Positions 1 to 11,327 of a DNA stretch of 64,000 nucleotides are shown here, in pieces. Position numbers and translations under genes: made by a program. Location: positions 1,860,001 through 1,924,000 of the forward strand of contig JAQOTA010000060.1 of NCBI GenBank assembly GCA_029532415.1. The letters are read 5' to 3'. The notes beneath the pieces are model-generated. The model made no database searches, had not been told where the DNA came from, and worked only from the letters and a program-made list of their open reading frames with translations. Position 1 is the first letter of the stretch. Each line of letters opens with the position of its first letter. Origin of the DNA: Marasmius tenuissimus. Taxonomy: Eukaryota; Basidiomycota; Agaricomycetes; Agaricales; Marasmiaceae.

Positions 1-142
1 ATATTGTATCTTATGTACATACAGACTGGTGACTACAATACTGACATGTCGGTGCTACGGGACAAAAGGCATAGCCTACCAGTTGAATGGCAAAGGCAAC
101 TGTAACGAACAAGGAGTAAATAACGTCAAAAAACATTATCAA

Positions 143-1750
143 TCAGAAATCAAGGTTGGGTTTATTAGAGAACGGATCGTCATCGGGACGGGGTTTGGAG
201 AAATAAGGGTCCATCGATGATTGACCTTCCATCCTTGGGGGGGTGGTCGCTACGAACGGAAATGAGAAGTTGTCATCCGTAGTATCCTCTGCATTCCTCC
301 CGTCGTTGCCAACTGCGTATTCGATACCACCATCCGAAGCACCTCCTGTGGTGGCTTGAATTATAGCACCATATTCGTCCATGTTGACTTCAAAACCATC
401 GGAATCTGAATCAATTTCGATTTCCTCCTTGACTGCTACCTTCTTACGAGGTCTTAATACGACTTTGGAGTCAGTGTCTTTGCCAAGAATTCAATCAGTC
501 TCATAGATAGGAATCCGACCAGATATCGAGACTACTCACCGGTGGTCGCCTCATCAGAATCAGAGGAGATTTTGCGTTTGTACTTGCGTCCGTCATTTTT
601 TCCTTTCGACGACGCTTTAGGAATCGGAGATTCAACTACACCAAAAGGAACATAGTGAGTTAGTATTGCTGCGGCACATATGTGATATCGCACATACCCT
701 TATAGCTATAGTCGTCATCATCTGAGTCAATGACAGCGGCTATGTTAGTCGTTCCCCAACTCGATACAACATTGGGAGGGATCTCTTTTCGCGACACTAG
801 ATACAAGACAAAAAACAATCAGCTTTGCTCTTCAAAGCAGGTCTAAGCTATGAGAAAAACGCACCGAGGATGAGCTGGTTGCTGGAAATACCCTTTCCAG
901 TAGGCCCCTCGCTCAGACGTCTGAGCTCTTGTCCATTGGGCTCGAGAGTAGTCTGATACAACTTGATTTTTGCTGACCTGCCGTGACCTTCCGTGTAGCC
1001 AAAGACATAGGGTGGGTAGTCCTTTTTCCATGACGTGGCGAAGTATTCGAACGGCTTCGGGAGATTTTCACGAATGACTGTGTCGATGTCCCTGAAGGAC
1101 GCGTTGGGAGGTATCTCGATCTTTGCCGACTGGATGGCATGACCAAGGCTGCAGGCCTCGAACCATTGGTGGCGAGTGATGGCTGCAGCAGATCGTGGAA
1201 CAATGAGCTTCGTGCTGTCGTCTTTTGGATTCGGGATCTGAGGAAATCATCGATTAGCATTGAGCTTGAATTTCACAGCGGGGGATAGCACTTACGATGC
1301 AAGTTCCCTCAACGTTCAAGTAGATCGAGGTCAGCACGTATGACTTGTCGGCGCCAGCACTGGCTTTGTTAGGCTCGGAAGCCTATAGTATGAGAGAAGG
1401 ATCAGTCTAATATACAGACAGTGTCCCGTTCAAATAACTCTTACCTTTCGTCCTTTCTTTTTGTTCTTCGATTGCAAACCGTCTTTTGCCTCCTGATTGG
1501 CGCTCGAGAGGAGGTCAGCCGCTTCCTCATCTGTCTTTTCGGCGAAGACCTTTTTGAAGATTGCGGGTACAGAGAGACCACCAGACGACTTTTTCCCCCT
1601 TCCCTTGGCAGCTATGTGCTCCTTCTTCTTGCATCCACAATTTTTGCACGGCACTCTGGCACGATCGGGTTCCGAGTCTGAGTCGTTCGACTCATAATCG
1701 TCGCAATCCTGGCACCTTTGGCAAGGCTTTATATCTTCTGCTTTAGCCAT
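143..1750 (-). CDS. Unknown Cys-rich, acidic-tailed protein
   Basis: I do not recognise this family. The first exon runs from the ATG at 1750 and opens with two cysteine clusters: KPCQRCQDC (C-x2-C-x2-C) and VPCKNCGC (C-x2-C-x-C). Between them lies an acidic stretch, and after them come Lys-rich segments. This arrangement could bind zinc. The middle exons (about 1370-840) carry the best-conserved-looking part, including RHQWFEACSLGHAIQ and YPPYVFGYTEGHGRSAKI. The C-terminal third is low complexity, with SDSDSD-type acidic runs and basic RPRKK patches that look nuclear. The stop is the TGA at 143-145. About five short introns with GT-AG borders connect the pieces. It is probably a nuclear fungal protein, but the function is open. 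Confidence 0.7.
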
Positions 1751-2336
1751 GTTGAAGAATGAGGCGGACGAGGAGAGGGAGGTAACGGGAATGGAAGCTG
1801 TCGGTCAAAGCAAATACCGAACGATACACAGAGAAAATTCAAACTCAGGTACTTCGAATTTCGGGTGGCTTGGGTGGCTTACAGTTACTGCACAAAAAAT
1901 GAACTAGTACAAAAAAGGAAGGTCCCATATACACCGGACGTGAGTTGAGGAAATTGGATCCAAATCCAACACTTATGAGGGCCCGACAGTAGTGGGATCA
2001 GTGTCCGCCAGACAGCAGAACTTCATTGAATATGGAACTGAGGACGGAACTACCAATTTTGAGAGGCCGAAACCATACGCGTCGGAACTGGAGATGCGCG
2101 TAGGAATTGAAGATGCGCATAGGAACTGAAGATGCGCGTAGGAACTGGAGATACGTGTTGGAGTCCGCATTGAAGCAGGAGCTTCCCACGCGTTGACATT
2201 TCTTTACCTTTCTTCACCCGCAAACACCCATATTGTCCAAGGCAATGGGTGCATGTCATCTCCGATACCTCCAGGCGGGTGTCAATATTCAGGTCAATGC
2301 GTGGTTTTATTTATTGTACAAACGGAGCAGGATAGA
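1751..2336. other. Intergenic, with minisatellite
   Basis: This is the promoter side of the Cys-rich gene and the 3' side of the truncated membrane-protein gene. Apart from the four-copy 19-bp tandem repeat listed separately I see no gene. Short ORFs across the repeat on the minus strand are low-complexity products of the repeat. Confidence 0.5.
2084..2159. repeat. 19-bp minisatellite, four copies
   Basis: Four head-to-tail 19-bp units start at 2084, 2103, 2122 and 2141, with a consensus close to GGAACTGAAGATGCGCGTA. Copies 1-3 differ at a few positions and copy 4 is more diverged at its 3' end. The repeat lies just downstream, in the sense of the minus-strand gene, of the point where the multi-TM protein reading frame breaks off. 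Confidence 0.9.
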
Positions 2337-3176
2337 TTACCATGCTCGGAACGCAATCAAGCTGGTTGAAGTTACATTTGTTACGAGGGAAATAGCCCAC
2401 GCGCTGGGTTCAGCCCATTGGCAAGTCCTCGTACCAACGGCGAGTGAGGTGCGGTCGCTGAAGCCCTCATTATTGAGACAGATCAGATTAATAACCACAA
2501 AGGCTAGGTTGACAGACGGTGAACGAGTTCGCTGGCTAATTGGGAATAAAATGCAAGACCGACCGAAAGAGACTGAGAGTAGAACCAATGGTAGGAGTAC
2601 GAGGCAGTGGATTCGCGTGTTTCTACAAATTACCCAGGCCCTCCAGATGACGACGGCATCTCCGACGAGCATCTATGGTCCACAGGAATCATAGTTAACG
2701 GGAAATATCAGCAGTTCGAGTGATAAACACGCACGTTTACGAGAAACAGTGCTTCCTCCGGGATACCGAGGGAAATGACGTCCTCGTTAACCTGTAAAAT
2801 GCGTTCGGACCAGTCTAGGTTGGTATACTTCAAGAACCCTCTCAAACTGATTATCAGCCAGGATGTGTTCATTGCCAGGAGCGCCGTTGAGGACAGAAAT
2901 AGAATGATTGTGGCCGCCAAAACACCAATGCTCGCAAGGTTATCTAGTTTTCGCCGTGATCTGTGGAGAAAACGTATGGTGAGAAAACGACTAGTCCGCG
3001 AAGAGGATTTTAAAGTCTGAAGCGCACAACTGCAAAGCTACTGCCCAAGCAAAGGGAATCAAGTAGATCCCCCAAAGTCCCATTTCGCAGACGACACTAA
3101 CGACCTCGAAAAGGAGCGTATAGCCCATATCCGCGAAGAGAGCTTGATCTTTAGAGTTGAGGGGGGCAGAATCCAT
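2337..3176 (-). CDS. Agaricomycete multi-TM protein, 3'-truncated
   Basis: The model starts at the ATG at 3176 (MDSAPLNSKDQ) and runs through at least three exons. Membrane segments are visible around LLFEVVSVVCEMGLWGIYL, LAATIILFLSSTALLAMN, MLVGDAVVIWRAW, HCLVLLPLVLLSVSFG and AWAISLVTNVTSTSLIAFR. The motif GDAVVIWRAWV and the ending ...ATSLIAFRAW are hallmarks of a family of roughly seven-TM integral membrane proteins that is hugely expanded in Agaricomycetes and has no assigned function. Members normally continue past the RAW motif with two more membrane segments. Here the frame stops at 2337 and nothing resembling the last two segments follows before the minisatellite. It is therefore either a truncated gene or has an intron I cannot place. 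Confidence 0.65.
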
Positions 3177-3793
3177 GGGAGGATCTGAACAACATGCCCT
3201 GGAACAGACAAGATATAATTTTTGAAATGCAGTCTATCAGTACCGGGGGTTATAGAGAGAACCTAAATGCGAAGTTGACTTGATTCCGAAGGCAGAACTT
3301 GAAGACTCAGGCGCAACTCGGTTACAAGCCTCCATATACGTCCTAGTATCGTACTAAAGTTAGAGTCGGAGTTCCTTGTGCACGTAGCAGATGAAGGGAA
3401 GACCAAGGTCGGGTGCACTTGTACTAGGCATACATTTACCCGCCATTCGTTTCCATCTTGCGGCCAAAGTGTACCCGCTCGCGTTGAGTGGTCAGAAGTA
3501 GTCGACAGATCTCTGACCTGACCTGACGTGGCCTCAGCAACGACTCCGAGGGTGTCGCACTAGATAATGCCAGTTTGGGTTTCATGGACTGAAACGTCGT
3601 CCATTGTTATCCGTTGCAAACGAGAGCGGATGTCCGTCCCGGCAATCATTGACATGGACAGCTCACCTCCAGTCACAGATACAGACCTAAACTGAGCTGG
3701 CATATTTGTTCAATAAACATGGGATACAATAAGTAATACACACACCCCACCATACATACACAAATGGACGACTTCATGTACACCACCGATGCG
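3177..3793. other. Intergenic, nothing recognised
   Basis: 617 bp between the start of the membrane-protein gene and the 3' end of the BUB2-like gene. It should contain the promoter of the former and the 3'UTR of the latter. I see no convincing ORF, RNA gene or repeat beyond a short CCTGA-type repetition near 3517-3533. Confidence 0.4.
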
Positions 3794-5064
3794 TCAATGA
3801 TGCTGAACTTCATAGGGATGCTTGACCAATTCATCATAGAGATCTGCCGGCAGATCTCGCACAAGAGTGACAGCTATACCAATGACCGGCAGAGCCTCTA
3901 GAGGAGGGAATGTTCTAAGCAGACGCATTGGACTGGGGAGGAGCGATGAGCATGAGGGACAAGAAGCCGGAGACAACGTACGTACCTTGAGGAGGCCATA
4001 ACCTCATCACGCATGAGAAGCAATTGTGCGATCACGCACAAAACGTTGAGATGAACACCGAAAGCAAGGAGAAAGTCCCATAACCGCAAGACTTGATCGA
4101 GGGGTGGCGTACATGCACATAGCGTCAGAATAGCTGAGTAGCATACTTCAGCACATTCGAACGCACCCGCCCATAAAGTTAGAGCTCACATGGGAAGGCA
4201 TAAATCTCGGCAGAGAGGTTTTTTGACCGCAGATGGCCAAAGAGTTCGGGGTCGACGATTTTCAGGCATTTGTCAAGAAGCTGCCCAGATGTTGGGATTA
4301 ACGTTCAGCACGCTGATACGAACGAATGTCAACATACTCGTAGGCCTCTGTGTACGCCGTCTAGAGTAGGCTGGACATAGAGAGGGCATGATTCCTCAAT
4401 GAACTTTGAAAAACAATAAAACGCTTCCAGTTCCGAAGGCATCGTGTAAAGAAAAGGGGCGGCGAGGACGTTCATTCCTTGAACATAGGTGAATCCAAGT
4501 TCTTGCGTTTCTTGTCTATCTAAAAAGTCAGATGAGCAAGTCAGGCCGGAAGCACTAGGACAGAGGCTATACCATGATTCCGCCACACAAAGGCGTCCAA
4601 TAATCTGACCAACATATCTTCACGCACTCTCTCCTTGAAACCACGATCCGTAGCTAACGTCCTGATATTGATGTAAATTGGATATGAAAATTGTGTTGAT
4701 TCATTGTCTTCACCTAAAAGTGTCGTTCCTAATCTTCTCCCTAACTTCACAAGGTCCTCGGGCAACATACTGGAGGTAATTATCGGCGGATACATCTGTT
4801 ATGCGCAGCAGAATCTTCCATATTTTCGGTCGTAGTGTAGGATCCTTGTATCTATTCAGAATCGAAGCACCGATTGCATGAGCGACGAATGGGACGTACG
4901 ACATTTGCAGGAATTCCTTCGACAAGGATTAGACGACGCAACTTCTTGATATTCGAGTCCTCATCTGTTTCTCCACCTGATCCACGAGACTTTGAAGGGT
5001 ACTTCGGCTTGCTTAGTATCTTGTTGAACGAATGTGCGGTCGCGGTACCAGCGTCGGTCGACAT
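3794..5064 (-). CDS. BUB2: BUB2/Cdc16-type TBC GTPase-activating protein
   Basis: A TBC-domain Rab-GAP-like protein of the Bub2/Cdc16 class. In yeasts this class acts with Byr4/Bfa1 on the Tem1/Spg1 GTPase at the spindle pole body, in the spindle-position checkpoint and septation control. The sequence shows the arginine-finger motif IRNDTFR (I-x2-D-x2-R), then TDRGFKERVREDMLVRLLDAF. Next come the glutamine-finger motif FTYVQGMNVL (Y-x-Q-G) and the segment FIEESCPLYVQPTLDGVHRG, typical of this subclass. The C-terminal exons carry LRLWDFLLAFGVHLNVLCV and end PYEVQHH with a TGA at 3794-3796. Start chosen at MSTDAGTATA (5064); an upstream in-frame ATG at 5124 is possible. At least six short introns. 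It shares a very short divergent promoter with the adaptin gene. Confidence 0.9.
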
Positions 5065-5177
5065 GAGGGGGAGAGCGAATCCGTGTGCTGACAATGACAA
5101 CGAGCGCGGCAGCCGTTGCCTCATGGTTCAATACCCCGTCCACTGTCAGCACTGAATAGTACACTTCAAGATTCGGC
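5065..5177. promoter_or_regulatory. Divergent promoter, BUB2 / adaptin
   Basis: Only 113 bp separates the preferred BUB2 start (5064, minus) from the adaptin start (5178, plus), and 53 bp if the upstream ATG at 5124 is used. Both promoters must lie in or overlap this interval. I see no clear TATA box. Confidence 0.5.
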
Positions 5178-8100
5178 ATGGACGTCCCATTCGCTACGTC
5201 TGGTGCATCAAGTCGAGCCCATTATGTCCTAGTAAGAAAGCTGGAGGAAGAGACTTCGTTTATCAGGGCAGATCAACATCTTGCAGACGCGGTTGAAGCT
5301 ACGCTTCGTGATCTATCGAACTCTCAGTTATCACTGGTTGGAGCATATTACTCTTTGTTTCATCCAAAGCTCACACACCTTTCCTAGAAACAACGCAAGG
5401 AACATCTGATTACCTTGTTGTATTGCTATACGACAGCCTCTGCAGGCGCTCTTGAACGCGGCGCCTTAAATAGTGCCCTTCCTCATGCTGTCACTCTAGC
5501 TGAGGCCGGAAGGACCGTTGCGGAAAAGAGAATTGGTCTGTCGAGACTCTCCCTTTACGTGAGACTCGCTCATAAACTCCATATTCAGGGTATCTGTTCT
5601 GCTCGGAGGTCATGCCCGCTGGTCATGACCTACAGCTCATGCTGGTCAACACTCTTCGTAAAGTGTGCCGAGCCCTTCCTGAGGTTATGACGAGGTGCTC
5701 ACATCTTTTGTGGAAGGATTTGGAAAGCTCTCATGTTCCGAGAATCTGTCTTGCATTGGACCACTTGAACACCTCTCCGTCTGAAGAGGTTATACCCGCC
5801 ATACAGACACGTCTGTTCGATCTACTGGCTCATAGCTCGTCAGTATGTGTTCTTTGCCCACCGTAAGTCCCATGATTCTGACTTCAAACTTTCCAGACCT
5901 CCTGTTCGACGGCGCACCTTACTGGCTTATAAGCAACTTTCGCGTTACCGCCCTGATCTCCTCGTCTCCGTCGTGCCCAATGTTTGTCGGCGACTAAAGG
6001 ATTCCGATAGCTCCGTCTCCAATGCTGCTCTGCCTCTTATCACTCGGGCGTTTTTGGTGGGTGGATACTTTCTTTTACTTGGACTACGTCTGAAAACCAT
6101 ATGGAGCACGATGAATCCTCCCGTCCGGACATATATCGTGTGGTAAACGATTTGTCTGTTTCCATCCTCTCCGGCAAGCGCCACGAAGAACAGAGAAGGT
6201 TTGGAAGCAGTGGTATCAAGATACTGAATGCGTTGATGACAGTCGGGTGGGTTCTCCCTCCGTGCAACCTAACTACAATTAACCGTCTTACCCAGACTAT
6301 CGGACGATAATCTCACAATCATAGGCCACACGATACGCTCGTCTGTGAAACGGAAGGATTATGGTGAGTTGGCACTCCGGTTCGCTGGCGTATTGTGGTC
6401 CTAACATCGACTTAGCGCTCCTTTTAGAAGCCTTCAGGTTACTAGGCAAGCTGGGCCCAACGACACCGCTCCTGGAGTCCCGCAAACTATCACCCATCGT
6501 TTATGTTCGCGATTTATTGACGTCTCGGTCCATCAACGATCAGTATCTGTTCCTCTTGTGTCTAGAATCTGTTGATCCGAAGTACTGGGCGGGAACAACA
6601 CAGGAGATCCCATCTGTTTTAGACCAGTGGGAGGTCGAGCATGTCGTACGGTTATTGGACTCCAAGGATCCCCTCGTGCGCAAGATGGTGTGTATCATAA
6701 AACACTGTATGACATTTACGTTGACCAGGCCTCCCTTCGGTCTAGACAGTTAGAGTGCTGAACCAAGTTGACGACAATGTCGTCGAGTCCTATTATTCTC
6801 GGTCCTTGCAACAAATTCCATCCGACCTCTCCATAGACCACAAGGCAGAATATGTTTGCCGTCTCCTCGAAATTCTAGAAATCGAGGCACAGGGTGACGG
6901 CGAACGCTATGCCCGTGAGGTCCAAGACATATTGCAGCACGTCTACACGGTTACGAGCGAAAACAAAGAAGCGGTCCTTGAACCGGCAGTGCAGAGCGTG
7001 CTGTCATTCATCAGAACAGGTAAACACTTGCCGTACCAAAGTTGACAATCCTCGCACCTTTGGCTAACTAGAGGATTACAGCGACAGCCGATTGGCAGAT
7101 ACAATGTGCCACAACCTTTCTCGCTCGGTTTCTGGAGCTTCGACAATCAGACCCTACTGTCACGGTCATTTTAGCGGCGTTGGCTTGTGAATACATCGGC
7201 AGAGTGTCCCTTCCGCCTCATGAGTTGTTGCAAAGTCTATCGTCGCAGCTCGCTACGTGCACTCGTGAGTAGAATCATCGTGTTCTCCCGGTACATTTGA
7301 CTATAAGGAGTTCAGCCCCCGTACAGGAAGCTTGCTTGTTGGCCATATTAAGGGTCGCCGCGGAGTGTGATCACATACCCCAAGATGTCTCGAATGTGGT
7401 ATCGAAAGTAGGGGAGGCAGGCGGGCGTAGAATACGCCTCGTGAGTTCGTCTCTTCCTGCCCTTTTCCAACGTATGAATCACCCCGATTTGTAGTTTTCC
7501 TCCAAATTTCTAGAACTTGCCGAGGATAGAGCGTCACTCGAAACTGTTGTCCGTGGGGCGAAGTCATCGGCAGTAAGTTATCATCGGCTTTGTTTGCAAC
7601 TCTTCTGAACTGTTAAAGTTACCAGATTTCCTCCAATCCCTGTTAAGCTTCAAGCAAGCACCTGGAGCTTCAAGTTCAAGTCAAGGCCACACCCAACCCC
7701 AGTCTCCTTCCCAGCAATCAGGCCGGCTGCCGTCAAGTAAACTACGATACGCGGCTTACGAACGACCACCCCCCGCTACACCTCGATCGAAGGGTCGCTC
7801 TCTCTCTCGTAGCTCGGGGCATACATCACCGAGACGATCGCCCATCTTTAATGTCAAGACACTCACTGGAGGTGATTTGGCGATCGCCGCGTCAACGGAG
7901 AACTTTGAGATGTCACTGGTGTGTACCTGCTTGATACGGCTTGTCGGTCAATCACTTACGACTGTTGATACAGATGAAGTCCGGACTGCCGCAACTTGAC
8001 ACATCAAGCACTGGAGCCACGGTGACGACCTCCGAGACGGTGGGTTTATAAATACCACTCGCCTGATGAACTCAAATTGGATTGAAACATTCAACTCCAT

Positions 8101-8538
8101 CCATTATGCTAGGGAAAAACGGACCTCATTGCGCTAGATTCGCCATTCATTTCTGATCCCCGAGCCAAGCAGAATAACGACATAGAGCAACTATGGAATG
8201 GGCTCGACCAATCGAATAGTTCCCGAGGCTGGTACGAAGGTCCGATTCGCGAGGTTGTGGCAAGGGTGAAGAATGTGTCTGATATGGGGGCCGAGGTTAT
8301 CGATGCATCCATACCTCCTTTTGAAGGTATTGTCGTTATCCTGATTCCCTTCATATTTGTACCACGAGGCTCACCTTCCGGGACCCTAGGTGAAGTGAAG
8401 ATCATCCTCACGGCCAAAGACCAGGAACCCTGCGGTATCCTGCGGCTCAAGGCAAGCGAAGAGGACAGCTGTCTGTGGCGACTACGTGGAAAGGGCCTGG
8501 TATGTGAGAAAGTCAAGGACCTCCTGACACATGTGTAG
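5178..8538 (+). CDS. AP-4 epsilon-like adaptin large subunit
   Basis: Large subunit of a heterotetrameric clathrin-adaptor-type complex for vesicle cargo sorting. The start is MDVPFATSGASSRAHY at 5178. The N-terminal alpha-solenoid is spread over many exons: HLADAVEATLRDLSN, the HDLQLMLVNTLRKDLES junction, VPRICLALDHLNTSPSEEVIP, PPVRRRTLLAYKQLSRYRP, DLLVSVVPNVCRRLKDSDS and later HVVRLLDSKDPLVRKM. This order (residues turning on N-T-L/I-x-K-D-L) resembles AP-4 epsilon more than AP-1 gamma or AP-2 alpha. After about 7,620 comes a Ser/Pro/Gln-rich hinge. A short C-terminal segment ends KVKDLLTHV at 8538. A 63-bp intron (8327-8389) keeps the frame open and inflates the naive ORF. Alternative: a divergent adaptin of another AP complex. 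Confidence 0.65.
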
Positions 8539-9316
8539 CGTTGTATAATGATGAATGGAGCATATGGATGACTGACCGGTTATCGATTCCTTTTGGACAA
8601 GCTCTTGGGGCCTGGTCCGGCTGACTTCTCCAGTGCCAGCGAACTTGAAGGCATGTAAATCAGTGCGGAGCTCATTGCAATAAGCACCGTGAGCAAAATC
8701 GATTCGTTTCGGATTTCGGGAGTGCTCCGCCTCGTGCATGAGTCAAATTACATTCATAGGACTCGTTGCCACAGAACGCGGGCGAAGCGCGCAACTGGCC
8801 CTGGCCGGACCTACAGATCGGGGTTCCCACGGTGGATAGCTTATAACATTACAAGGGGAAATTTTTTCAAACAAGGACCTTCCTTCCCCCCATCGTCCAA
8901 GCTACGCCCACAACATTTTCCAGCAACTGCACCCTCAATCTATGAAGTCTGCCTTTCCCTGGTATGTTTAGTGCTGTTATCCTCGTTTCTATCTTTGTTC
9001 ATAAGTCCCTTTGTTCGTCACCAATTTTACAGCTGCCCCAAACTACAAGTCAGCACAATTCTCTTCGTTCCACTTGCCTTCCTCCTCCTCGACACAGACC
9101 GCCCTCCTTAAAATCGACCTATCACGAGCTTCTCGCCCTTCCCACTAATGGGATAAATTGACCTCGATACACATACAAATTTGGTCGCTTGCGTTGGCCA
9201 GAGCTTGCGGAGACGCAGGAGAAAACAAGAAAAAGAAAACGAACAAAGCGATCCGATATCCATTCAGTCACATCTAGAAGAAAACAATAACAACAACATC
9301 ACCGCCTTGCACCGAA
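8539..9316. other. Intergenic, promoter of the next gene
   Basis: 778 bp between the adaptin stop and the next start. The last 400 bp are rich in C/T tracts, typical of an Agaricomycete promoter and 5' leader. An ORF at 8689-9111 has no protein-like features and crosses these tracts. I see no RNA gene. Confidence 0.45.
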
Positions 9317-10951
9317 ATGATGCACACACTCAAGAACCCGTCCTTCTTCCGCCCAGCCAGCAGACCCTCCTCTCCCGCGCCCACCCCGTCTCGACCAGAC
9401 TCGGGCATCGGTTTCGAAAGAGCACGCCCTCTGAATCGTCTGTCTCTCAATAGCTTCAGACGTCAATCTCCTGCCCCAGTTCCGAGTACGGCCGTCGCTC
9501 CACTTACATTGGTTCAAGATGGGTCATACCTAGAAATGCTTAGTCTTAAGCTGAGTGAAGCTGTTTCGAAGGCCCTCGCCCAACCAACAGGCTCAGCGGC
9601 TGTGAGCGATGTAGTAGGAGGTCGACGCCCCATCCCCGCAGGTCGAGGCCATGCTTTGGGGTCACTGATTGCTTCGTGAGTATTGTATCCATTCACACGA
9701 CGCTCTGTCCCTGAGAAAGTCTCTTATAGTGAATTGGTCGCCGCTAACGAGAACCCTCATCTGCAGAAAGCTATTGTGCGCTCCTTGCACAAACCCCTTT
9801 CGGTGCTGCTGAGCAACCTCTCGGCACTCATTGTGCCCATTCTATCATCTCCGGCGTTCCTCACGCCTCCCGCCCCTACTCTACAGAATCCTGGACTCAA
9901 TGCCTATCAGTTGCATGGTCTTGCAATTGCGGGCTTGGCGGGAGAACTACTGGAGACGTTCGAGTCATTTTCCCTCGGCCAAGATACAGACGTCAGAGGG
10001 GACAACCTCAGGTCCGTTCGTGAAGGACTGGTTTCACTCGTCAACCGCGTCGTCAACCCGCTTGTGGGGGGTATCAGAAGTGAACTCTTTGCCGCTCTCG
10101 ACGGACTGGAAAACCCTCACACGGTATCTCCGGCAAAGCCGCCCCACGGAGCAAAGTCGGTTCAGCACGCATCTGTCGCGACTCTTGTCACGACCGTGCC
10201 TCTGTACGCTCAGGCACTCAGACGCTACACGGGGTCGACTGTGGCGCAGAAGGCGCTAGCTCCTTTTATTATATCTGCGGCATGGCGAGCGATGGTTGCA
10301 TTGTCTAACAGGCCATACGTGGTACCCTCGCCTCCTTCATCTCCAGGGCTCCAACCGACAGTCTTGCCGGGCATGAAGAAACGCCGTGCCTCTCCCACGT
10401 CGAGTCCACCCCTCACACCTCCGCCCAACCGGTTCACCATCAAACTCCCAACATCCCGGCCGCCCTCACCACCAGCTCCACCCATGTCAACTGCGACGTC
10501 CCCTGCGGCAGATGCACGCGCGGTCTATGATTTGCTGCGCTTGCTCCCTCTTCCTGACGAGAAGATGGCGCGCGAGGCCGCCGAAGAGGCCATCAACGGC
10601 CTCAATGCCTTGGCGACTCTTTTTGAAGTCGTTCAAGGCATCTTGAAGTCGCCTGGCCGTACTGTTGACGATCGCTCAGCGGAACTCACGGAAGTGACGG
10701 AAAAGATCCCAACCCTCATCGCCCTTCCGATTCTCATGAAGGCCGATGCCCAGGGTGACTCTGAAATTTCCTCTGTGTCAAGCATCCTCGGCGTCTCTGA
10801 GCAAGAATATAGAAGTGGTTGTTTGACTGGCTTCGGTCGTGCAGAAGAGCTTGCCACCGCTGTTGGGAGGAGGGTTTGTAGCTACCTCCAGGCTGAGGGG
10901 AAAACACTCCTGTTGCGATGGCTAGAAACCGAGATCGAGGAGGATGATTGA
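9317..10951 (+). CDS. Unknown 526-aa protein, Pro/Ser-rich linker
   Basis: Two exons, 9317-9675 and 9730-10951, joined by a GTGAGT...TATAG intron, give exactly 527 codons including the stop. The start is the first of two consecutive ATGs (9317). The N-terminus is Ser/Pro/Arg-rich and disordered. Helical stretches follow (KAIVRSLHKPLSVLLSNLSA, NAYQLHGLAIAGLAGELLE, GLVSLVNRVVNPLVGG). A Pro-rich linker lies around residues 335-390 (PPSPPAPP, SSPPLTPPPN). The C-terminal helical part ends TLLLRWLETEIEEDD. I do not recognise a domain. No signal peptide or membrane segment. It reads as an intact fungal gene of unknown function. Confidence 0.75.
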
Positions 10952-11327
10952 CTATTTACCATGTTTTACTCGATTATTAGAATAAGAAACTTCTGGGGTT
11001 TGCATTATCAGTATTTATCGTGTTCCTCAATGTGCCGCGATCGTTACAGTAACTTTATTCTACCATGTAGCATAACAGGGTCGTATCGCAAGTCGTGTTC
11101 TCGTTTTCGTGCTCTCGTTTGTTTGCTGTTGATACTGTACTTGATATGAATGGATGATATAATGCATATCGTTTGGTATGTGCGTTGAAACTCGGTTTCA
11201 CTTCCGAGTCCAAGCCAGTCAATCGGCGGAGATCCACTAAATGATACATTCAAGCTAATATCACGAATACATACAAACATGGCATGGCGAGGACCGAGGA
11301 AAAGGAGATGGTGGCGCCAGGTCGTAG
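10952..11327. other. Convergent 3' spacer
   Basis: AT-richer spacer between the 3' end of the unknown plus-strand gene and the 3' end of the primase gene on the minus strand. Presumably both 3'UTRs and polyadenylation signals. No gene seen. The long minus-strand ORF reaching 11044 is the unspliced read-through of the primase last intron. Confidence 0.45.

Noticed and set aside
8689..9111. 140-codon ORF between the adaptin and the 526-aa gene
   Set aside because: It crosses C/T-rich promoter sequence and has no protein-like composition.
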